A stretch of 64,000 bases of DNA from Brockia lithotrophica. GTDB lineage: Bacteria > Bacillota > Bacilli > Thermicanales > DSM-22653. The stretch is from assembly GCF_003633725.1 (NCBI RefSeq), contig NZ_RBIJ01000001.1:317934-381933 (forward strand), written 5' to 3'. The translations under genes and the position numbers were made by a program. This document shows, piece after piece, positions 17,355 to 24,832 of the stretch (position 1 is the stretch's first letter; every line of letters begins with the position of its first letter). The notes under the pieces are model-generated. The model made no database searches, was not told where the DNA came from, and saw nothing but the letters and a program-made list of their open reading frames with translations.

Positions 17355-18740
17355 GTGCGGAAGTTTCCCGTAGAACTCGAAGTGCGCGGAGGAGTTCTCT
17401 TTTTCGGTGGCGTGAGCGCCGTCGAACTGGCCGAGAGGTTCGGCACGCCTCTCCTCGTCTACGAAGAGGATAAGATCCGCCGGGCCATGCGCGAGTTTCG
17501 CGAAACCTTGTCCGGGTTGGGCGTGCGCTACCGGCTCTTTTACGCGTGTAAGGCGTACTGCAGCTTGGCCATGGCCCACGTCGTGCGCGAAGAAGGTTTT
17601 GGCGCGGACGTCGTCTCCATGGGCGAAATGATTACGGCGCTTCGCGGGGGCATCCCGCCGGAAGACCTGCTCTTTCATGGGAACTTCAAGTTGGACGAGG
17701 AACTGCGCTTCGCCGTAGAGCAGGGGATCGGGACGATCGTCGTCGACAACGCCTACGAGCTCGAACGCCTCGCCAGCCTCGCGGCCACGCAAGGCGGGAG
17801 CCGTCCCATACCCATCCTCCTTCGGATCACTCCCGGCGTGGTGGCCCATACCCACCGCTACATCCTCACGGGGCAGGAAGATTCGAAGTTCGGCTTCGAC
17901 CTCGAAAGCGGACAGGCCCTCGCGGCCGTACGCCTGGCGATGCGCACGGAAGGGCTGCGGCTCCGCGGGATCCACATGCACGTAGGCTCGCAACTCGTCT
18001 CTTCGGAAGGGCCGGTGCAAGCCGTGCGCCGCCTCGAAGCCCTCCTTACGTCCGTCCCGGAATTCGTTCCGGAAGTCCTCGACTTGGGCGGGGGCTTCGG
18101 CGTGCCGTACGTCGTCGACGATCCCCACGTCCCCCTACGCGACCTCCTCGTGCCGGTGGTTGAGGCCGTGCGCGAGCTCTTTTCCCGCCTCGGGCACCCG
18201 GAGCCGGAGCTCTGGTGGGAGCCCGGACGGCGCGTCGTCGCGTCCGCGGGGACGACCCTCTACCGGGTGGGCGGTGTAAAGGAAATCCCCGGAGTCCGTC
18301 GCTACGTGGCCGTCGACGGCGGGATGAACGACAACATCCGTCCCGCCCTCTACCAGGCGCAGTACGAGGCGCTCCTCGCCAACCGCCCCCTCGATCCTCC
18401 GGAGGCGCTCTACACCGTGGCGGGGCGGCTTTGCGAGAGCGGCGACATCCTCATCGTCGACCACCCACTCCCCCATCCCCAACCGGGAGACCTTTTGGCC
18501 GTTTTCGTCACGGGCGCGTATGCTTACGCGATGTCTTCCAACTACAACCGCCTGCCGCGCCCGGCGGTGGTGTTCGTTCGCGACGGGAAGGCACGCCTCG
18601 TCCAACGTCGGGAGACGATCGAGGACTTGCTCGCCCTCGACCTTCCCTACGGCTTCGGGGATTGCGAAACCGCTCCTTCGGAAGTCCCAAATGCGGCCGC
18701 GCGTAAGGCGCTCGAGACGCGAGGCGCGCCAGAAGCGTGA
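17355..18740 (+). CDS. lysA: Diaminopimelate decarboxylase
   Basis: A 461-residue PLP enzyme of fold type III that decarboxylates meso-diaminopimelate to L-lysine. The PLP lysine is Lys66 in LFYACKAYCS. HMHVGSQ, LDLGGGFGVPY and EPGRRVVASAGT line the cofactor site, and GRLCESGDIL carries the second-subunit catalytic Cys. The GTG at 17355 is 7 bases after GGGGAGG; the open frame extends far upstream through the methyltransferase gene but is not coding. In spore formers lysA often sits near the spoVA region, which suits this position downstream of spoVAF. The last about 25 residues are Ala- and Glu-rich and variable. Confidence 0.93.
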   Translation: MRKFPVELEVRGGVLFFGGVSAVELAERFGTPLLVYEEDKIRRAMREFRETLSGLGVRYRLFYACKAYCSLAMAHVVREEGFGADVVSMGEMITALRGGIPPEDLLFHGNFKLDEELRFAVEQGIGTIVVDNAYELERLASLAATQGGSRPIPILLRITPGVVAHTHRYILTGQEDSKFGFDLESGQALAAVRLAMRTEGLRLRGIHMHVGSQLVSSEGPVQAVRRLEALLTSVPEFVPEVLDLGGGFGVPYVVDDPHVPLRDLLVPVVEAVRELFSRLGHPEPELWWEPGRRVVASAGTTLYRVGGVKEIPGVRRYVAVDGGMNDNIRPALYQAQYEALLANRPLDPPEALYTVAGRLCESGDILIVDHPLPHPQPGDLLAVFVTGAYAYAMSSNYNRLPRPAVVFVRDGKARLVQRRETIEDLLALDLPYGFGDCETAPSEVPNAAARKALETRGAPEA

Positions 18741-18847
18741 GCCTAGCCCCCGCTTCGAAACTCCGAAAGAGGATTTAGCTGCACCATCCGCATAGAGATG
18801 GGCTCAGAGGCCGCAAATTCTTCGTCCGAGGAAGCGGGGAACGCGCG

Positions 18848-19582
18848 ATGCGTCGTCCTTGGATCGGGATCCCAGCACAGTCCTTTGCGTGTGAAGGCGT
18901 GCCGCGCATGGGCGTGGGTGAACGATACGCGCGGCGGATTCAGGAGGCGGGGGCCGTTCCGACTGTCCTCCTTCCGCCCGAATCCCCGGAAGATGCGGAG
19001 GCCCTCGCCGCCTCCGCTGTGGAGCGCATGGACGGGCTGCTCCTCGCGGGAGGCTACGACGTAGATCCCGCGTACTACGGGGAATCCCCCGCCCCCGGCC
19101 TGGGAACGGTCGAGCCCCTGCGCGACGCCTTTGAAATTGCCCTCGTCCGCGCCTTCCGCCGGGCGGGTCGGCCCATCCTCGGCATTTGCCGCGGGGCACA
19201 GGTGCTCAACGTCGCCCTCGGCGGTACGTTGTATCAGGACATCCCGGGACACAACCAGTCGGAGCCGCGACCGCAGGCAACCCATCCCGTGTTCCTTGCG
19301 GCCGAATCCCGCCTGTTTCGCATCCTCGGAGGGGTTCGGGAACTCGCCGTGAACTCCTTTCACCACCAGGCGGTGCGCACGCTCGCGCCGGGACTCGTGG
19401 CCGTCGCCCACGCCCCCGACGGCACGATCGAGGCCGTCGAGGCGCGCGAAGGCGCGTTCCTGCTCGGCGTACAGTGGCACCCGGAATGGCTTGAGGACGA
19501 GGCCTCGCGGGCGATCTTTCGCGCCTTCGTTTCCGCCGCAGGCGGCCATTTGCCCGCGGCGGAGGAAGGGCGTCGCGGGTGA
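18848..19582 (+). CDS. Class-I glutamine amidotransferase-like hydrolase (peptidase C26)
   Basis: A 244-residue protein of the gamma-glutamyl hydrolase/PuuD group. The nucleophile is Cys114 in GICRGAQVLNV; the His-Glu pair of the triad is His211/Glu213 in QWHPEW. The product GG(Y/D)DVDPAYYGE at about 68-80 is typical of gamma-glutamyl-GABA hydrolases, which free GABA in putrescine breakdown, but no other puu genes are nearby. ATG at 18848 follows GAGGAAGCGGGG. scpA starts 5 bases downstream. Confidence 0.85.
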   Translation: MRRPWIGIPAQSFACEGVPRMGVGERYARRIQEAGAVPTVLLPPESPEDAEALAASAVERMDGLLLAGGYDVDPAYYGESPAPGLGTVEPLRDAFEIALVRAFRRAGRPILGICRGAQVLNVALGGTLYQDIPGHNQSEPRPQATHPVFLAAESRLFRILGGVRELAVNSFHHQAVRTLAPGLVAVAHAPDGTIEAVEAREGAFLLGVQWHPEWLEDEASRAIFRAFVSAAGGHLPAAEEGRRG

Positions 19583-19586
19583 GGAG

Positions 19587-20417
19587 ATGCCAGTGTTCAC
19601 CGTCCGTACGGAGACCTTCGAGGGACCGCTTGAACTCCTCGTGGCCCTCGTGCGCGAAGCGCGGCTTTCCGTCTACGAGGTTTCCGTATCCGAGATCGTC
19701 GAGCTCTACCTTCGCTACGTCGAGGAGCTCCAGGAGAAGGCGTCGCTCGAGGAACTGAGCGAGTTCGTCGCGCTTGCCGCGGCGCTCATGCGCTGGAAGA
19801 GCCGTGCGCTCCTCCCGGGCGCCGCAACGCCGGAAAGCGAGCAGGTGCGCGAGGCTTGGGAGGAAGAGCTCACCTCCCGCGAGGACGTATACCGCCGCCT
19901 CATTACGTACAGGCGCTACCAAATCGCCCGAGAAGCCCTCGTCGCCCGGCTTTCTCAGGCGTTGCCCCGCTTCTCGCGCCCCTCCCTTGGCGAATCCCTT
20001 CGGCGGCGTATCTCCGCGCAAGCGCGAGAGCGGCTCGGGTACGCCCGGGGAGCTTCCGCATCGCCGATGTCCCCCGAACTCCTCACCGAGGCGTGGCGAA
20101 GGATCTTGCGGCGCAGGCGAGAAGAGGCCGCGGTCCGCTCCGTCGTGCCGGATCCGTACGAGGTATTGGAATTCGAGGCGCGGATTTGCCGGCAACTCCT
20201 TTGGGCGGGAGAAATTCCGTTTGCAAGCCTTATCCCGCCCGGTGCCGGACGCGAATTCGTCGTCACGGCATTTCTCGCCGTGCTCGAGCTTTTGCGAAAG
20301 AAAAAGATCCTCGTACGCCAAGAAGTTCCCTTTTCCACGCTTTTCCTCGTGCGCCGGGAAACGGACGAGCCCCCTTGGGATTCCGAACGGAGGGAAGGGG
20401 AGGGGGGAAGCACGTGA
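19587..20417 (+). CDS. scpA: Segregation and condensation protein A (kleisin)
   Basis: A 276-residue kleisin that links SMC heads together with ScpB. The N-terminal SMC-binding signature FEGPLELLVALVREARLSVYEVSVSEI is clear, and the C-terminal winged helix ends near EFVVTAFLAVLELLRKKKILVRQE. The ATG at 19587 abuts GAGGAG; the GTG at 19593 in the same frame has better spacing and may be used. The stop overlaps the scpB start by 4 bases. Confidence 0.92.
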   Translation: MPVFTVRTETFEGPLELLVALVREARLSVYEVSVSEIVELYLRYVEELQEKASLEELSEFVALAAALMRWKSRALLPGAATPESEQVREAWEEELTSREDVYRRLITYRRYQIAREALVARLSQALPRFSRPSLGESLRRRISAQARERLGYARGASASPMSPELLTEAWRRILRRRREEAAVRSVVPDPYEVLEFEARICRQLLWAGEIPFASLIPPGAGREFVVTAFLAVLELLRKKKILVRQEVPFSTLFLVRRETDEPPWDSERREGEGGST

Positions 20418-20959
20418 AAGACAGGGCCACGGACGGAGAACTCCTCGCCCTCCTCTTCGTGGCGGGCGAAGAAGGGCTTTCGGCCCATAAGGCTGCAGAA
20501 GTCCTAGAGATTCCGCCGGAGGAAGCCGAACGCCGCCTCGAGGAATTCCGCGTGTGGTGGAACGCGGAGGACCGCGGGCTCCTCGTGGAACGGGGAGAAG
20601 ACACCTACCGTCTCGTCACGCGTCCCGAACACGCCCCCCTCCTCCTCAGGTTTCTCGAGGGGGGGAGGGCCTCTGCCGGCCTCTCGCCGGCCGCCCTCGA
20701 ATGCCTCACGATCGTCGCCTACCGACAGCCCGTGAGCCGAGCGGAAATCGAAGAAATTCGCGGAACGCGGAGCGACCGCCCGATCGAGACCCTCCTCGAA
20801 CGCGGGCTCATCCGCGAAGTGGGGCGCGGGGAGGGGATCGGCCGCCCGATTCTCTACGGAACGACGGAGCGCTTTCTCAACCTCTTCGGGTTGTCCTCCT
20901 TGGACGAACTTCCCCCGCTTCCGTCGGAAGAGGAGGTCGAGCGCGAGCTTTTTCGCTAG
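20414..20959 (+). CDS. scpB: Segregation and condensation protein B
   Basis: A 181-residue double winged-helix protein of the SMC-ScpAB condensin. Motifs LLFVAGEEGLSAHKAAEVL at the N terminus and LSPAALECLTIVAYRQPVSRAEIEEIRG in the second wing are diagnostic, followed by GRPILYGTTERFLNLFGL. The GTG at 20414 overlaps the scpA stop (GTGA), a typical coupled pair. Confidence 0.95.
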   Translation: MKDRATDGELLALLFVAGEEGLSAHKAAEVLEIPPEEAERRLEEFRVWWNAEDRGLLVERGEDTYRLVTRPEHAPLLLRFLEGGRASAGLSPAALECLTIVAYRQPVSRAEIEEIRGTRSDRPIETLLERGLIREVGRGEGIGRPILYGTTERFLNLFGLSSLDELPPLPSEEEVERELFR

Positions 20960-21036
20960 TTCCGGGAATGCCCCCGGACGGGCGTGCATAGGGTAGCGGT
21001 GACCTTGCTTTCCGCCGAAGAAGTGGGGGGTATCCC

Positions 21037-22371
21037 GTGGGGAAGCGGCCACGCCGACGGAGTGAACGCGCAAGCCGATCCCTTTGGCGCAAGTTCGTCT
21101 TCCTCGTCGTACTCCTCGCTGCGGGCGGCGCGTTCCTTTTCGCAGAGCTTTCCGAGCGAGGAGGAGGCTTCATACGTGCCGGAGAACTTCTCTCCGCCGC
21201 ACATGACGTTCTCCACGCGCCGCAACGGCCGTCCGTCTCCCGGGGAGGGGCGACCGAGGGGAGAGAAAGGACTTCGTCTCTTCCGGTGCCGCTCCAAAGC
21301 CTTCCCACCGCTGAGGGGCCATCCACCGGGCGTGCCCTCCTCTTTCCCGGACCGCCGCCCGAGGATGCGGACGCACCGGAAGTTTCCGCCAAGGCGGCCG
21401 TGCTCCTGGATGCGGCGAGCGGACGCGTTCTCTACGCCAAAGAACCGCACGCGCGCCTCCCCATGGCCTCGCTTACGAAGATCATGACGGCGATCGTCGC
21501 CCTCGAATCGAGTTCCGACTTAGACGAAGTCGTCACGGTTTCCCCTAACGCCGAAGGGGTCGAAGGATCGTCGATTTACCTCCGCGCAGGCGACAAGATC
21601 CCCTTGCGCGACCTCCTTTACGGACTCATGCTTCGCTCGGGAAACGACGCCGCCACGGCCATCGCCGAACACGTCGGCGGTTCGGTGGAAGGCTTTTCTT
21701 TCCTCATGAACGAAAAGGCGGCCTGGCTCGGCCTTTCGGACACGCACTTCGTAAACCCCCACGGCCTCGATGCCGAAGGCCACTACGCGAGCGCCTACGA
21801 CCTCGCCGTCCTCTCGCGCTACGCCATGGAAAACCCGACCTTTCGCGAGATCGTCGGTACGCGCGTCTACCGCCCCCGCGTCACCCCTTCGGGACACGGG
21901 AATTCCGAAGCGGTGTGGACGAACAAGAACAAGCTCCTCGTGACATACGAGGGAGCCGACGGGATCAAGACCGCATACACGGACCGCGCCGGGCGGGGGC
22001 TCGCGGCGAGCGCCGTGCGGGACGGCCGACGCCTCATCGCCGTCGTCCTCAACGCCCCGGACGACTGGAACGACGTAAGGAAGCTCTTCGACTATGGGTT
22101 TACGCACTTTCCCCTTACGCCCATCGTCCACAAGGGCGAAGTGTTCACGGGAGTTCGGGGAAGCTACGCCGCCCTGGCCGACCTCGCCTATCCGCTCCAG
22201 TCGGACGAAGTCTCGCGGATCGGCCGCTTCGTGCAGGAGGCGGACTTCGGTCCCTTCCGGCCCAACGCCTTCCTCAAGGTGTACCTCGGTCAGGAAGCGA
22301 TCGGGAGCGTGCCGCTCGCCCCGCTGTCGGGCGACGCTGGGCGCGGCGTGTCTCCCGAGCTTCGCCCGTGA
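21037..22371 (+). CDS. dacB: D-alanyl-D-alanine carboxypeptidase, DacB-like
   Basis: A 444-residue S11 peptidase with an N-terminal membrane anchor (about 19-36) and a Pro/Gly-rich linker to residue 115. Active-site motifs are SLTK (Ser145, Lys148) and SGN (201-203). The third motif reads KTA (311-313) in place of the near-universal KTG. Directly upstream of spmA-spmB it matches the B. subtilis dacB-spmA-spmB operon, which reduces cortex cross-linking and lets the spore core dehydrate. It is a second S11 enzyme in this window besides dacF, and differs by its linker. GTG at 21037 follows GTGGGGGG. Confidence 0.88.
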   Translation: MGKRPRRRSERASRSLWRKFVFLVVLLAAGGAFLFAELSERGGGFIRAGELLSAAHDVLHAPQRPSVSRGGATEGRERTSSLPVPLQSLPTAEGPSTGRALLFPGPPPEDADAPEVSAKAAVLLDAASGRVLYAKEPHARLPMASLTKIMTAIVALESSSDLDEVVTVSPNAEGVEGSSIYLRAGDKIPLRDLLYGLMLRSGNDAATAIAEHVGGSVEGFSFLMNEKAAWLGLSDTHFVNPHGLDAEGHYASAYDLAVLSRYAMENPTFREIVGTRVYRPRVTPSGHGNSEAVWTNKNKLLVTYEGADGIKTAYTDRAGRGLAASAVRDGRRLIAVVLNAPDDWNDVRKLFDYGFTHFPLTPIVHKGEVFTGVRGSYAALADLAYPLQSDEVSRIGRFVQEADFGPFRPNAFLKVYLGQEAIGSVPLAPLSGDAGRGVSPELRP

Positions 22372-22383
22372 GGAGGGAATCCG

Positions 22384-22965
22384 ATGATCCACACCGTCTG
22401 GATCGGTCTCTTCCTCGTCGGCATCCTTTACGCCGCCCTCACGGGAAACATCGCCCACGTGAGCACCGCCCTGTTCGAAGGCGCCCAAGAAGGGCTGAAC
22501 GTCGCCTTCTCCCTCCTCGGAATCCTCACGCTTTGGATGGGCATCCTCAACGTCGCGCGCAAGGCCGGCCTCTTGGATGCCCTCGCCCGACTCCTCCGGC
22601 CCCTCATCCGCCTGCTCTTTCCCGACGTGCCCCGGGGCCACGCTGCCGAAGGGTACCTTCTGGCGAACATCGCCGCCAACCTCCTCGGCATGGGAAACGC
22701 CGCCACACCCTTCGGGATCAAGGCCATGCAGGAACTCGACAAGCTAAATCCGGAAAAGGGACGCGCCACCCGGCCGATGATCACCCTCCTCGCACTCAAC
22801 ACCGCTTCCGTGAGCCTCTTTCCGACCACGGTCATCGGGATTCGCGCCGCCGCCGGCGCCGCCCAACCGGCGGACATCCTCCCGGCGGTCGTATTGGCCT
22901 CGTTTCTGGGGAGCACCGTCGCGGTGCTTGTAGACCGGTATTACCAATGGCGCGAAGGCCCTTGA
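22384..22965 (+). CDS. spmA: Spore maturation protein A
   Basis: A 193-residue nucleoside-recognition (Gate) domain membrane protein. Conserved stretches are HVSTALFEGAQEGLNVAFSLLGILTLWMGI and NIAANLLGMGNAATPFGIKAM. It is needed with SpmB for spore core dehydration and heat resistance. The ATG is 12 bases after the dacB stop, behind GAGGAGGG. Confidence 0.93.
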   Translation: MIHTVWIGLFLVGILYAALTGNIAHVSTALFEGAQEGLNVAFSLLGILTLWMGILNVARKAGLLDALARLLRPLIRLLFPDVPRGHAAEGYLLANIAANLLGMGNAATPFGIKAMQELDKLNPEKGRATRPMITLLALNTASVSLFPTTVIGIRAAAGAAQPADILPAVVLASFLGSTVAVLVDRYYQWREGP

Positions 22966-23099
22966 GTCCCCGTGGGACGTTCCACGCGCGGCGGCATTCG
23001 CGTGCGACTTATCCCCCGCATGCCGTCTCCTCGGGGCCTCTCCCGCATAAGACGAACCACGCGCGGCGCATCCGCGTGCGATAGAGGGGTGGGGAAAGG
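22966..23099 (+). repeat. Twin hairpin repeats between spmA and spmB
   Basis: Two near-identical segments of about 27 bases (about 22982-23008 and 23056-23083) share CCACGCGCGGCG and CGCGTGCGA. Each can fold through CACGCG/CGCGTG. The pair sits in an otherwise empty 134-base gap inside an operon and may be a processing or stability element. Confidence 0.55.
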
Positions 23100-23639
23100 A
23101 TGCCTCTCGCCTGGCTCGAGGCGGCCGGTGCCTGGGTGTTGCCCGCGTTCCTCACGGTCATCCTGGGTGCGGCGCTCTTTCGGCGCGTCCCTGCCTATTC
23201 CGCCTTTATCGAAGGCGCCAAGGAAGGGTTCGAAACCTTCCTCACGATCTTGCCCCACCTCGTGGGGATGCTCGCCGCCCTGGCGGTGTTTCAGTCTTCC
23301 GGTGCCCTTAAGGCCCTCACGTCCTTCCTCGCCCCCTACTTTCGCCCCCTTGGGTTTCCGCCGGAACTCTTGCCCCTCGCGCTTCTTCGCCCCTTCAGCG
23401 GCGCCGCGTCCATGGCGGTCGTCACCCATCTCATGGGACGATACGGTCCGGACAGTGAAATCGGGCGCCTGGCGGCGATCATGCAGGGGAGCACGGATAC
23501 GACCTTTTACGTGCTCACGGTGTACTTCGGTTCCGTAGGAATCGTGCGCGAACGCTACGCCGTCAAGGTCGGCCTTATCGGCGATGCGGCGGGCATCCTC
23601 GCCGCCCTCCTCGTAGGCCGGTGGTTTTTTTCTGGGTAA
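23100..23639 (+). CDS. spmB: Spore maturation protein B
   Basis: A 179-residue partner of SpmA with the same Gate fold. PAYSAFIEGAKEGFETFLTILPHLVGMLAAL and LLRPFSGAASMAVVTHLM are typical, and IMQGSTDTTFYVLTVYFGSVGI matches the C-terminal half of the family. The ATG follows GGGGTGGGGAAAGG. It is the last gene of the dacB-spmA-spmB run, and beyond it the sequence character changes. Confidence 0.93.
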   Translation: MPLAWLEAAGAWVLPAFLTVILGAALFRRVPAYSAFIEGAKEGFETFLTILPHLVGMLAALAVFQSSGALKALTSFLAPYFRPLGFPPELLPLALLRPFSGAASMAVVTHLMGRYGPDSEIGRLAAIMQGSTDTTFYVLTVYFGSVGIVRERYAVKVGLIGDAAGILAALLVGRWFFSG

Positions 23640-23799
23640 GGGAGACGTCTATCGTTCGCCTTCGGACGGATGCGTCTCAAAGGGAAGCTTTCCCAAAGGG
23701 TTGCGCATCCTCTTACCTTCTTGCTAGCGGAAGCAAAAAAGGAAACTTCTAGAAGGTTCTGGGCAGCAAGGCAGGTTTGGCCGAACTTCCGGGCAAGCA

Positions 23800-24560
23800 G
23801 ACTATAGACTTGTGCGAAGAGCTTGGAGCCAAGCGTAAGAAGAAAAGAGATGGCGGTGGAGCTGGGAGTAGACATGCTCTTCAGGCGAGCGGCAGAGATT
23901 CTAGGGTATGGCGGTGTGGCAGGCCGTGCAGGAAGCAGGAGAAGCGCTCAGGCGGAAAGGAGAGCCCAGGAGAGAAGCCTTTTTTAATAAGGGGGATACA
24001 CCCAGAGGTAAAGAGAGGACCTCCAAGCTTTACATAGAGGCCGACGGGATGGTGATTAAAACCCCAGAGGAGCGAAAAGAAAAGAGGTCAGACACTTTGT
24101 GGCTTACACGGGCAAAGAGGAAGTCGGGGGTAGCCGGAAGGCTTTGAAGGACAAGCTGGTAATGAGCGGTGTAGGCGAAAGAGCGAGGTTGTGGGGGGAG
24201 GTTCACTCTGGGGTAGCGAGCCGGTGGGACATAGGTCAGGTGAAGGAGATATACCTTGGGAGCGACGGGGTCGGAGTGGGCCGAGCAGGGGGTAGATTAC
24301 TTTCCTGGAGCAGTACACGTTTTGGATCCTTGACCATTTGAACTGGCGGCTCGTTGAGACATTTTGGCACGACGAGGAGACTTACAACGAAGTCAAGCAG
24401 GCCATAGCTTCGGGGGGTGGGGAGGGTGGAAGGTTTTGAACAAAACGGTGAAAGGAGTTCGGGGAGTCAGGGAGAAGAGGATAGCGGGGCTTTGGCGCTA
24501 TTTGAAAGAAGTGGTCTGGGATAATCGCTTCTCCTGGTACAGAGCGGTTGGGGACCATCT
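23800..24560 (+). pseudogene. ISLre2-family transposase remnant, left copy
   Basis: Conceptual translation across frameshifts gives a run of UPF0236/ISLre2 transposase segments: MAVELGVDMLFRRAAEILGY (near 23850), AVWQAVQEAGEALRRK, KLYIEADGMVIKTPEER (near 24030-24080), AYTGKEEVGGSRKALKDK, RLWGEVHSGVASRWDIG, KEIYLGSDGVGVG and KGVRGVREKRIAGLWRYLKE (near 24450-24500). The frame shifts several times and the C-terminal catalytic part is missing, so it is inactive. A stretch of about 250 bases (about 24107-24360) is repeated almost exactly on the far side of the CRISPR array. The 160 bases between spmB and this remnant show a GAGACG/CGTCTC hairpin and nothing else. Confidence 0.75.
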
Positions 24561-24592
24561 ATCTCTTGACGCACACCCGGCAAAACCGGGGT

Positions 24593-24622
24593 TTGCTTTA
24601 CCTGCTGCCGCTGTGCTATAAT
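24593..24622 (+). promoter_or_regulatory. Candidate promoter of the type I-B CRISPR array
   Basis: TTGCTT (24593-24598) and a perfect TATAAT (24617-24622) with an 18-base spacer, pointing into the leader and the array. Just upstream, CCCGG-CAAAA-CCGGG followed by a T-rich tract looks like a terminator of the transposase remnant. Confidence 0.5.
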
Positions 24623-24832
24623 TGCCGTCGATCGAGGTGGTCAAAGCGCACCGGAGGCCATTTGGCGTTTGGAAGGTTATGACAGATCCAGTAGTGGTGC
24701 GGGCTTCAAGGATCGTGAGTTGCCGTCGATCCCCTAGGGTTTTGGGGCAACTGGAGGTCGACGGCAGTTCAGGGTAAGATTCGAAGGCGGGAAGTAAGGA
24801 AAATCAAGGCATTTCGAATTCCGACGGTCTTG
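24623..24832 (+). promoter_or_regulatory. Leader of the type I-B CRISPR array
   Basis: A 210-base gene-free stretch between the promoter and the first repeat. TTGCCGTCGATC occurs twice (about 24621 and 24719), and its second copy can pair with GGTCGACGGCA (24756-24766), giving a large hairpin about 70 bases before the array. Leader position is supported by the opposite end of the array carrying the degenerate terminal repeat. Confidence 0.6.
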
